A DNA stretch of 64,000 bases from Enchytraeus crypticus (lineage: Eukaryota > Annelida > Clitellata > Enchytraeida > Enchytraeidae). The DNA is taken from assembly GCA_905160935.1 (NCBI GenBank), contig CAJHZI010000498.1:713501-777500 (forward strand), given 5' to 3'. Positions 10,001 to 22,700 of the stretch are shown piece by piece; the first letter of the stretch is position 1; every line of letters begins with the position of its first letter. The translations under genes were made by a program, and so were the position numbers. The notes below the pieces were generated by a model. That model was not told the DNA's origin, did not search any database, and saw nothing but the letters and a program-made list of their open reading frames with translations.

Positions 10001-13000
10001 TATTAGAACGATTGTGCCTCACCGGATTGCAGATATTGTGTGAAATTGTCGTCTAGCTCTCTATTGGTCGGTTAATCACGACACCATTTCAATATCTCAA
10101 TGCATTGTACGTATAAATTCTTGATTGTACAAGAAACGCCGACTACTAGAGTTGAATCTAGATAAAGCGTCTCCTTGTCAATTCAGGTAGAAATAGATGC
10201 ATTACAACACTTGGTGTTGGTAGTGAAGATAGAAGAAGGAAGTGAAGATAGAATAAAGAAGTGAAGATAGAAGAAAGAAGTGAAGATAGAAGTAAGAAGT
10301 GAAGATAGAAGATTGAAGAGGAAGACAGAATCAGGAAATAGCGAATTTCTACGAAGAACACTAAATTTCTAGTGCCTAATCTAGGTGGGTGTTTCTTTCA
10401 TAGAATTCAGCTAAATGACTACAATCCTGAATTCTACGCAAAGCGCGATTTACTAGTGCCTGAGTCTTGTTAAGCGTCTTTGCCTTAGATTCAGCTAAAC
10501 GACTGTAAAATAACACCTCTTGAGTTAACAGTCAGAAGAAAGAAAGAAAGGAAGACAGAAGAGAATATTACTGAAGTTCTATGAAGAACGCTAATTTTCT
10601 AGTTGTCCACTCTAGATAAGCGTTATCCTTCTAGATCTCAGTCAGGCGAATACAGGTCCTAAAATCTATGAAAAGCGCAATTTACTAGTTGCCTATTCTA
10701 GATACGCGTCTTTTTCATAGATTTAGCTAAACGACTGTAAAATAACACCTCACGTGTTAACAGTCAAAATAAAGAAGAAAAGAGGGAAAGTATCAAATCA
10801 TATAAGAGAGGAGTGCCTTGAAGCCAATAACTCGTATCCCAATTTCTATCTCGAATTTTAATTGCAAATACAGACATTTAGCTAACTGATTATAAGTAGA
10901 CTGACTTTATATTTATCGCCTATTTTTAGCATTTTATTAATTGTATCGTAGTATTCGTTTAATATTCTATTCTATCTTTATGTTTAATGTTTTAACTCGT
11001 TATATTGCTATCGTGTTTCTTTGTTAATAATAAATCGTTAAAAGTAATAAATCACTAGCTTTTGTGTCAATATTCTAATTTAGTTAGAATTTATACAGAT
11101 AATTATAAATAACACACAGATACTATAAATTATCATACATTGAACGAATAAGCATGAGTTCTGTTCATAGCAGCTCCAGTCTCATTGATTTAGCCTCTAA
11201 CTGGCTATATGAGCAAGAGATCCTCGCATCCTCAAGATTAATACCGCCAAAGCATAAAGAGTTAGAAAAATCGAACTCACTACTCCATTTCCAAACTCCT
11301 ATAACGGAGAGAGGATTGGAGAACCCAACAATCTGCACCGGAAATGGGGCAAAAAGTGCCACCCAACGGGAGAACCCAACAGAAATATAAGTTATATATA
11401 CAGGGTCAGTAAAAAAATAAGATAACACCTGCAAAAAATTTGAATATCTCAGGCTATTGGTAATATTTTTCAATAAAACTTTCACCAATTACTAAAGGAC
11501 TAATTTCTGATGGGGTGACCAATTTTCATCCATTTTAAGTTACAGATGGGCTATTTATTCAAGTTTCAGCAGAGCAACCCCCCACTTTTTACCTAAAATG
11601 ACGTTTGCTGCAACAGTAAGGGCAGATTGCACTTCATTGACGAGAAAGTAAAGGTGAACTCTCAGTACTACGTCAATACTTTGCTTCCGGAGCTGCTTGA
11701 TGATTGCTATGCTCTTCTACCAAATGGTTTCATCATTCAGCAGAATGGTGCTCCGGCTCATGCATTTCGTCATGCACAGGAATGGATCAGCGAGAGAAAC
11801 CCGGATTTCATTTAGAAGAATAAATGGCCTCCAAACTCTTCCAATCTAAATCCTTTGGATTACTATGTCTGTGGAAGAATGCTGCATCTCTATCAGAAAC
11901 ACCAGCCGAAGCCTAAAAACAAGACAGAACTCCAGAAAGTGCTTTACGCCATTTTTAGGTAAAAATGGGGGGTTGCTCTGCTGAAACTAGCATAACTGGA
12001 CAATCTGTGTACCAAAATGGATGAAAATTGGCCCCCCATCAGAAATTGGTCCATTAGTAATTGCTAAAAGTTTTATTTGAAAATATTAAAAATAGCCTGA
12101 GATATTCAAATTTTTTGCAGGTGTTATCATTTTTTTACTCACTCTGTATATACATGTGTGTGTGTATATATATATATATAAAACATGGATATATCTCTCT
12201 TAGTGCTCTGCCTACTGGCAGGTCCATGGTACATAACGCCTCCACTCTTCTCTGTCTTCCGCCTTCTTCTTCATTTCCACATATGAGTGGGTCTTTAAAT
12301 CATATAATATACCTAATCTAGACCTGCCTCTGCCTCTTTTTACTTCCATTCTACCTTCTATGACCTCTTTTAATAGACCTTCCCCCCTTAGAATGTGTCC
12401 TATCCATCTCTTCCTCCTATTTCTTAATACATTTATCAACTGTCTATCTGTAACAACTCTCTCCAGGACTTCCTCATTTGTAACCTTTTGAGTCCAGCTA
12501 ATCCTCTCCATTCTTCTTCAAATCCACATTTCCAATGCCTCCAGTTTCCTAATATCTTCCTTCCTGAAGGTCCATATTTCACATCCATACAGTAGCGTGG
12601 TCCAAACCAAAGTTTTCACTATCTTTATCTTTGTGTCTTTCTTTAGACTTTTTGTTAATAGTTCTTTTCTACTACCAAAGGCCGCTTTTGCTTGTGCAAT
12701 TCTACTGCATATTTCCGTCTCACATCTCCCATCATCGGTTATAGTATGATCCAAATTTTTGAAACTCCTTGCCTGTTATCATTTCGTATCATTTATTTTG
12801 ATATTAACTTCACCTTTATTATTGGACACTCTCATAACCTTGGTATTTTGTATATTAATCTTCATGCCATATCTTAGGGCCGTATCATTCAGCCTATCCA
12901 TTATCTTCTGCAATCCAATCTCGCTGCCCGCTACCATTCCTTGATCATCTGCAAATCGTACAACTTGTAACAAATTCCCTCCTACATTTATTCCTTCTTC

Positions 13001-13430
13001 CAAGTCTTCCATGGCATCTTCCATCATTGCCTCAGCGTAAATGTTAAAGAGCAGCGTCGAAATGCTGCAACCTTGTCTTACTCCACGTCCTATTTCACCT
13101 TCTTCTGAGTATTCTTGTTGGATTTTTATTACTGCTCTTTGATTCATGTACAGGTTTAAAATTAGTCTTCTACCTCTCCAGTCAATTCCTATGCTTTGTA
13201 AGATAGTCATCATCGTTATCCAATCAATCCTGTCAAAGGCCTTCTCGAAGTCTACAAAGCATACAAAAACGTCATTTCCATTTTCTAAGCTTCTTTCGCA
13301 AAGAACCCGCATTACTCCTATTGCTTCCCTTGTGCAGCATCCTTTCCTAAAACCAAATTGTGTCTTGCTCAGTATCATCTCTGTTTTGGACTGAATGCGA
13401 TTATTTACTATCTTACTATTATTTGCTATG

Positions 13431-13528
<98 letters not shown>

Positions 13529-15598
13529 CCATGTTTGTGCAGTATGGTGAGAGAACTCATGTTCTTCAATCTATTTTTGCCTTTATTATATTTACTTTGC
13601 TATTTTTCACATAATATTAAATCCATATTATAAGACTGATAAGTGATCAACAAAACCAGATATTGTATTGTGTACACTCAGGGACGGCATGGTTGGAGTG
13701 TATTGTGTATTGTGTGGTTGGAGTGTTTGTAATGTGTGTATCTGTACTATTGAAATAAATAAATGTAGTTTCTTTGTCTCTATCAGAAACTCGTATACAC
13801 AGTTTACACACATACACACAACACAGTTTACACACATACACACACTTTCTCCCTCACTCTGCCATTTGAGATAGGAATTTAAGTAAAAGTTTGTTTGCAA
13901 TAAATTGAAGAGTTCTAAGAAGTAGATTAATGAAATATTCTAAAATACAAACCTGATTATAAACATTTAATCACTAAATATTTCAGAATTGATCACCAAC
14001 AAAATATTTAAAAAATTGTGACTTTTATTTCTCGTCACCTTTTTATGATATTATTAAAACTTTTAAAAGCGAAACTGATAAGTGATATACTAAGAATTCA
14101 GAGGTGAGTTTGAGTTTATCTGCATTACTGTACAATATTTATAGAAGTTACATGAACTATTATGAAAGCCTATGCTATCATTAAGAATTAATTTTTTCCT
14201 AATTTTATTTTTCTGTATCAATTATTCCTCAGGGGGAATGAGACGGAAGGGCACCAGACCGTTGAATAGGCAGGTGCCAGGTCAGATAATTTATTAATTT
14301 GGCTTAATATTTCTTTTAGCAAAATTGCACTTTAATCGTCATTCTTGTTAAATATACTGATGTAAGTATTCGTATCATATGGATTCAAAATGATAGGTCG
14401 TCTAATACAATAAGTAGGCCTATATATATACATGTATCACTTGTGACAAAATTTATAGATACACTGGATATTTGTTTGTTATTTTTTAGTTTTGTCTTCA
14501 ATAAGTTTTATTGCTTCATTAGAATTTAATATTTTATAATGAGAATATTACGTTCTTGTTGTAGTAATTATTTTATATTATAATTGTCAGAATTTCTCTA
14601 ATTCTATCTGAATTCTTTGTTTTTCAAAATCATTTCGAGCAGAGTTTTAAAATAAAAATATTAACATAAGTTCTTAATAGCTCTTTCTGTCAATTTGTAT
14701 AAGTTCAGCACATATCCGTAGCGAGATGGATGTTGTTTGATTTTAATAACAGCTAAACCTCTTGCTGGCATGCTATCCACTAAGTGTTCAGATCTACAGG
14801 TTGGACGATATGGAACCTAAACAGGAAATGACTGCTTATATTAACTCAGTGCGGTTACTAAGTCGTATGATACCGCTTTTTTTAGAAGGGACCATATTTA
14901 TTCAATTTCGTAATAGTCTAAACTGTTCCCGGGCCACTCCAAAACCTTCGTCTCTTTAGTAGGCATCTAGACCAAATATTTCTTGTCAGTATGGCATGAT
15001 ACGTAATTTTGTGAAAACACGAAATTCGTTCCTATCCGATGATATCTCGAGTAGAGGGCATGCGCTTTGGTTTTAGTATCTCTTCGATATGAAGCTCTGT
15101 GTTTGCTATATAATTTAATACTTGCATCCTTAATCCATAGAGAACTTTTTGCTATTAAACACCAGGCCATTGCGCTTCAGTGTGCTTCACAGTTGGAATC
15201 CAGCCAAGTGGTAAACATTCTTCCCTTGGCAGACGTCTGAAACAACGAATACATTCCACCACCAAAAATTGAAATACATTTGTCACTCCAGAGAACTTTT
15301 GCCCACTGGTTAGTTTTCCAGTTAAAATGCTCTTTAGCTAAGGTCAGACACTTTAAGCTATGAGAAGAGTTAAGGATGTGCTCTTTTCCGGCTATTCACG
15401 CGCTAAACTCAGCGAGCGCAAATCTATGTCGAGCTCATCTGTCGGATAATTACACTCTGATGTCGAGATTTTGCTCTGTTAATTTCACTTGCTGATAACG
15501 GACAATTGCCTAGAATATGTACAAGGAACAAATAAATTATCAAATGAACTAAATATTATTTCGTTAACTTAGTTAGTCTACCATATATTGGTGAAATA

Positions 15599-15635
<37 letters not shown>

Positions 15636-15651
15636 CTACCATATATTGGTG

Positions 15652-15702
<51 letters not shown>

Positions 15703-16665
15703 AAGTGCGTCAAAAGAACTTGACCCCCTACAGAAAAGTTTCTGTAACTTTGGTATCTGATGTATCTATATCATGTCAATTTTAGCGATAATGCATGATC
15801 CAATTCTTCACATATGCTGAAAAATTCAAGGAAATATATCAACCGCAATTCGAGTTACAGATCTTTTTGCGCCATGCCCCTACCTCTTATAGGTTCTCCA
15901 AGCAGTTTATCACCGAATACTCCTGATTAGAGACCTTCATTGATTCTTTGTTTTGGTAGTAGCAATCACGCAAACTGATGCGGCAGAAACCCCTAGTACT
16001 TGAGATACCTGACGTGCATTACGACTTGTTCAAGGCTCTGCTTCCTGAGAACCAATTAGTTCTTCAACAGCTGCAATATTAGCTAGAATTCTGGCACTTT
16101 CGGGCCAGCCACTGCCCGCCTTTCTACCAGTTGCTCTCTCTCTCTCTGCAATCTTCCGACAAATACTCTTAACAGTTGACAAGGACTATCCTTTCAGCGG
16201 ATAGGCTTGCGTTATTCTTTTCACCCCGTAATCTTGCTCATAGAGTATTTGCATCCGCAACTTATAGTGACTTATAGTGATAAACTGCTTAGAGAATCTA
16301 TATGAAAGAGGCATGGCGCAAATATATCTGCAACTCGAAATGTGGTGCATATATTTGCATAAATTTTTCAGCATATATATATAGAATTGGACCATGAATA
16401 ATCACTACTATTTATGTGATAAGGAGACATCAGATACCAAAGTTCTAGAAAATTTTATGTAGGATATCTATAAAAGGTTGGGGCATGTCTCGAAAAGATA
16501 TGTAACTTGAGTTTCGGTGCGTATACTTACATCACTTTTTCAGCATACGTGTACAATAGGACCGTGAATAATTGCTTAAATTTACATGATAAAGACACAT
16601 CAGATACAAAAGTTATAGAAAATTTTCTGTAGGGGGTCAGTTTTTTTACGCAATCTGTATATATA

Positions 16666-16725
<60 letters not shown>

Positions 16726-19700
16726 CAATTGATGCGTAGCTCGTGTAACGTCCGATGTTCAAGATGCGCAGCAGGATTATTGCGACCCTCGACCAAGAAC
16801 TGTGCCTATTCCACTGGACACTGATCCGATGATCCTAACCTACCCAACTTGTACGAAACTAGTGCGCTGTGGTGAGTGCTGCGCTAACGACCGGCTCGAG
16901 TGTGTTCCTACCAGCACCCAAACTGTCACTCTCAAGGTATCAAGTATATCAACAAAGTCACATCAAAGTTGACAATAAAAAAATATAGCATGAAAAAACG
17001 ATTATAAAATAAATTATTTGTATTTTTAATTTGATGGCGAACATAAGAATTTTGAAGGCTAGTAATAGGTAGGTTGTAGTGTGGTCAAGGTTCAGAAGCA
17101 CAAGGCTTCGCGTCAAGGCGACTTGACACACTTGAGCTACCGTTACAAAGATTAAGGTAACAGTAAGTTACTGTTACTAATAATACTATGTGTAATATGC
17201 ATAAGGGGACAGAAGAAATCTAACGAATAATTTAGTAGTAGTTTGCGAATCGAAAGCTTGCATACATGTATGTCTAGACTCTAGCCTTTAGACCAATACG
17301 ACGACTGCACGACATAAATCCTTTTCTTATGTAATCTTATAGAGACAATGCTGCCAAAATTGTCCGAAACATGGAAGTTGTAATATTGCTTAAATTGACT
17401 ACTAACGAATAACATAATAACTCGACTTTATTGCATTTATATATGCATTTATATATGCATTTAACATGTATATATCAAAAATTATATGCTTAAAAATCAG
17501 TTAATGTAAGCTTAAGTGGAAGCTAACGCTAGTGATAGGTTAGTAAAACGGAAGTAGTGAAACCTGATGTAAGCCCTAACTGTTAGTATCAAACATATAT
17601 TTGAAATGTTTTAATTCTTATGTAAATAATGACAATTACGCATATATGTGTATATACAAAGGCAACTTAGGCTACTTTATTCTGCTGATGGGTTTTTATT
17701 AAATTAGCAAAAGGAAGAGGAAGTATTAAACGCGATTTATTAGTGCTATAATTAAGACTGACAGTATCTCTCAACTTCCTTCATTCTCTGCTCAATAATT
17801 TAAAGTAAGCCACTTGAAGTTCTGAATTTGTGTTTATATAGCCTCACAGACTTTATGTTATCGCCTACAGTTAAAAGTTCACTTGTCAATCACCAATGAG
17901 TTCGTTGATTCTGAACTCGTTTAAAGTCTCGGTTGGTTTTTCCATTTTATTTACGCTGTCTCTGTCTGCTTCTTGCACGGAGAGTCTGAATTATTGCGCA
18001 GTAATAAGGTAGTGCTAGAAGGTTAAGTTATTCATATAAAATCTTACTAAAGTGAAAGGAACATTCGGGCGGTTCTCGATCACTCTATTGTCACGTGTTC
18101 AAATCCTTATAGAGTTCAGAAATTTGGCCTACTTATTTACTTGTCCAATATGTATCAAAGGCTCAACTCTCTGCACACTCTTGAATCGAACCCCGTTTAG
18201 TCTAATTCATCTTAGATTTAATTTGTATGGAATTGTTAAACGAGTTAAAGACTTAACGTGCCACACATGACTATGCGTGGCTATACATGACATGCATGAC
18301 TTTATATGAGATACCTGACATTTTACAGGTTATGAAGTCCAGGGCTACCTCTGGAAACAGTAATCGCTTTGAATATCTTGGCAAATTTCCCGTGACACTA
18401 GAGCGTCATGTGGCCTGTACCTGTCGCTGCAAGGTGCAGCCTCACCATTGTATCCCAGCCATCCAGGTATCGTGTTGATTGAGAATAACTGATTTGCACG
18501 TAATTATTTCTCAACTATTGAGTATATATGGCATAGTTGCTAACTGAGATAAACTGATTTAGGGCAATCACAAAGCATTGCAATGTATTTTCATTTGAGA
18601 GAAATGGCTGCTAGATAACCTTAAACATCTCCACTAAACACTTAGGTCCATGATTTCCAGAATAACAAGAAGTACGACTAATTTTTGTATCATTTGGAAA
18701 ATAATTACTCTCTCTCAATAAGTACTTTTAACATTTGGTCATCTTCAGTTTATCCTATTTAAACGATACACAAAATACGCATAATCTAGAAATTAATAAA
18801 CTTTACTTTTCAATTAAGGTGAATCAAACCATCGGACCTTTATTTTTTATGCAAAGTGATATATGCTGTGCTGTATTGAATTAGAAATTGGAACAGGTAA
18901 GGAGTTTCAAATAGTTGGGATATACTAAAACCGATGACGGGAAATGTGAGACTGAAATTAGCCTCTTGGATTGCACAAGCAAAAGTAACCTTTGGCAATT
19001 GGAAAGAACTTTTAATAAAAGTCTAAAGAAAGATCCAAAATAAGGATAGTGAAAAACCTAGGTTTAGACCACGCTATTGTATGTTTGTGAAACATGGACC
19101 TTAATGAAGGAAGATATTAGGAAACTATAGGCATTGCAAATGTATATTTGGAGAAGAATGGAAAGGATTAGCTGGACTCAAAGGTTACAAATGAGGAAGT
19201 TCTGGAGAGAGTTGGCACAGATAGACAGTTGATAAATGTATTAAGAAATAGGAAGAAGAGTTGGATAGGACACATTCTAAGGGGAAGGTCTATCAAAAGA
19301 GGTCATAGAAGGTAGAATGAAAGGAGAAAGAGGCAGTGGCAGGCCGAGATTAGGTATGTTAGATGATTTAAAGATTCACTCAAAAGTGGAAATAAAGAGG
19401 AAGGCGGAAGACAGAGAAGAGTGGAGGCGCTATATACCACCGGGCCACCAAAGAGAGAAAGAGAGAAAGAGAGAGAGTATAACATTAGATGAGCTTGTAA
19501 ACGTTTAGCATTAAATTTACCGTAACATTAGTTATATTTGTGAAACCGCAAATTAGATTTTCTATTGCTGATCAATATTTACATGCTGATATTTAAAATA
19601 ACAGTTTTCGTGTGTTTTATTTGAATGATGGTACTTTTAGTTTATTTCTAGGCTGCGTTTTAAATGGCAAAATGAAGATCTATTAGTATATAGAGGAGAG

Positions 19701-22700
19701 AAGAAAAGTAACGGATAGAAATATTTTGAGTAATTATTAGCTACGGGGCCCACAGTTAGGTGATACACTGAAGAGACACAGAGGAAGAGAGAGATTAAAT
19801 TAGTATACTCTCTATATATCGACAATATATTGATTCCAACAAACAGGTATACGACGAGGCTAACTGTGTTTGTAAATGTCAAAACGCCGATCAGGCCACG
19901 TCATGTCCTAATCCTAAGAAGTGGGACGAGAAACATTGTCGATGTCTCTGTCCAAATCTGATCAACTGCCTGGAAGACGAGCACTACGACTTTAACACGT
20001 GCAGGTATTCCATGTAATTAAAATATAAATTGGCATACCCAATTTATTTACTTAAGCTAGACGTTTGTACAGAGACAAAGGCAGTGCGTGTGTGTGTGTG
20101 TGTGTGTGTGCGTGTGTGAGGTAGAGAAAAAAACTAAAGAGAGAGAGAGAGAGAGAGAAAGAGGGAGATAGAGAGAAAGAAGTGTGTAGATCTATTAAAA
20201 TTTCATAAAACACCGTACATCTGCTTTCACATCAGTAAAAGTACGAACATTGAGTAACCATATAGCTATGTTCTTAGCACACACACACACACACACGCGC
20301 GCACACAAACACACACAGACACATACACAGCTGTGCTTTTTTCGCTAAACAATAAAAAATTGTTAAATTGGCGAAAATTTTGTCTACAATACGCTAAAAC
20401 TATACATAGTAAAGCTGACGTAAATTTTTGTATAATTATTTTTAAAAGCTAAAAAAACTTTCAGTAAATGACAATTAAAGGTATATTTATTAGCTAACTC
20501 TCCCTCTCTCTCTCTTTCTCTCTTAATGCACTGCCAATTGGAAGATCCAAGCCATATAGCTCTTCGACACATATCTAATCTCTGCGTTTCTCTTCGTATC
20601 AATATACTATTTATTTGTCAAATCATCGAACATACGAAGTCTCGGTCTCTCTCTAACCTTTTTTCTCTTTCAATTATTACCTCTCTTAAAGCATTTACTA
20701 AACCAATCTCTCTCAGAACATGGTCCATCCAGTCTTTTCTCTATTTATTGTGATATTTATCAATTGTCTATTTATGTCTACCCTAATTGAACTTCATCGT
20801 TCGTAATTTTGTCAGTTCATTTGATCTACTCCATTCTTCTCCTAGCTACATATCGAATGTTTCCAGTTTCCTGATATTCTCCTCCCTGAATGTCCTTGTT
20901 TCACAACCGCACAGGAGCATGGTTAAAACTAAGATCTTCTTCTTCGTGGATGTCTTCCAAATTCTCGTTTGTAGGTCTTTTCTCTTACTGAAGGTTTCTT
21001 TTGTTTGAGTATTTCTATATTTCATTCTGTTCCACATTTCCCATCTTCTGTTGTCATATGTTCTAAATACTGGAAGCTCTATCTGTTCTAATGTGATACA
21101 TTCAAATGTTAAATATGATAGTATGTGATATTTGATATGTGATATATTGATACGTGATGTATTGCAATATTTTCTATTCCTCCCAGTGACTTTACTCAGT
21201 TTCTTCTTCTTGATCTCTCTCTCTCTCTCTATCTCTCTCTCTTAGTGCACTGCCTACTGGCAGGTCCAGGGCACATAACGCCTCCACTCTTCTCTGTCTT
21301 CCGACTTCCTCTTCATTTCCACATATGAGTGCATCTTTAAATCATCTAACATACCTAATCTCGGCCTGCCCTTGCCTCTTTTTCCTTCCATTCTACCTTC
21401 TATGACCTCTTTTAATAGACCTTCCCCCCTTAGAATGTGTCCTATCCATCTCTTCTTCCTATTTCTTAATACATTTACCAACTGTCTATCTGTAACAACT
21501 CTCTCCAGAACTTCCTCATTTGTAACCTTTTGAGTCCAGCTAATACTCTCCATTCTTCTCCAAATCCACATTTCCAATGCCTCCAGTTTCCTAATATCTT
21601 TCTTCCGTAAGGTCCATGTTTCATATCCATACAATAACGTGGTCCAAACCAAAGTTTTCACTATCTTTATCTTTGTGTCTTTCTTTGGACTTTTTGTTAA
21701 TAGTTCTTTTATACTACAAAAGGTCGCTTTTGCTTGTGCAATCCTACTGCATATTTCCGTCTCACATTTCCCATCTTCGGCTATAGTATGACCCAAACAT
21801 TTTAAACTCCTTACCTGTCCCAATTTCGTACCATTTATTGTGATATTAACTTCACCTTTATTATTGGGCACTCTCATAACCTTGGTCTTTTATATATTCT
21901 TCTGAGTATTCTTGTTGGATTTTGATTGCTGCTCTTTGATTCATGTTCAAAAAATTAGTCTTCTATCTCTATGCTTTCGACTGAATGCAATTATTTACTA
22001 TCTTTAATAAGATCTTCGATGCCTGAGGTATTAAGCTGATTGTTCTGTAATCCGAACACTCCACAGCATTGGCTTTGTTGGGAATTGGAATCATGACTGA
22101 CTTGGTAAAGTCGCCTGGCCAAATACCTGTTTTGTACACTTCCATACATACCTCCATTAACTTTTTGAGTGTTTCTCCTTCCAACATTTTCAAGAATTCT
22201 ACTGCGATTTCATCTATTCCGACTGCCTTCCCCTTCTTCATACTGTTAATTGCATAACAAATTTCCTCCTTCATTAAATCAGGGCCCCTTTTATCGTCTT
22301 CTATGATATTTTGTTCTTCTATTTTAAAATCCTCTTGAACTGGTTTCCCAGCCTTATCATACAATCCTCTACATATTCTCTCCATCTTTCTTTTACTTCT
22401 TCCAGCTCTGTCTTCAATTCCCCATCTTTACCCATTATACTAATGTTCTTTGCATCTGCTTTCTTTTTCTTCTCCGTTCTTGTTAATACCTCAAATTGTT
22501 ATTCCTTCTTCATTATTTTCCGTATATCTGCTGTTAACATTTTTTCTGACATTGATATATTTGTGCAACTGTTATTAGCAAATCGTATGGGGATCACCGG
22601 AAAATTTTACATTATTTCACCTCAAATTGTTATTCCTTCTTCAGTGTTTTCCATATATTTGTTGTTCACATTTCTGCCCACATTGATATATTAGCACAAC

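Noticed and set aside
10125-10775. Hammerhead or other known self-cleaving ribozyme in the hairpin array
   Set aside because: No CTGATGA/GAAA core or other known catalytic core could be found; only the repeated stem-loops are supported.
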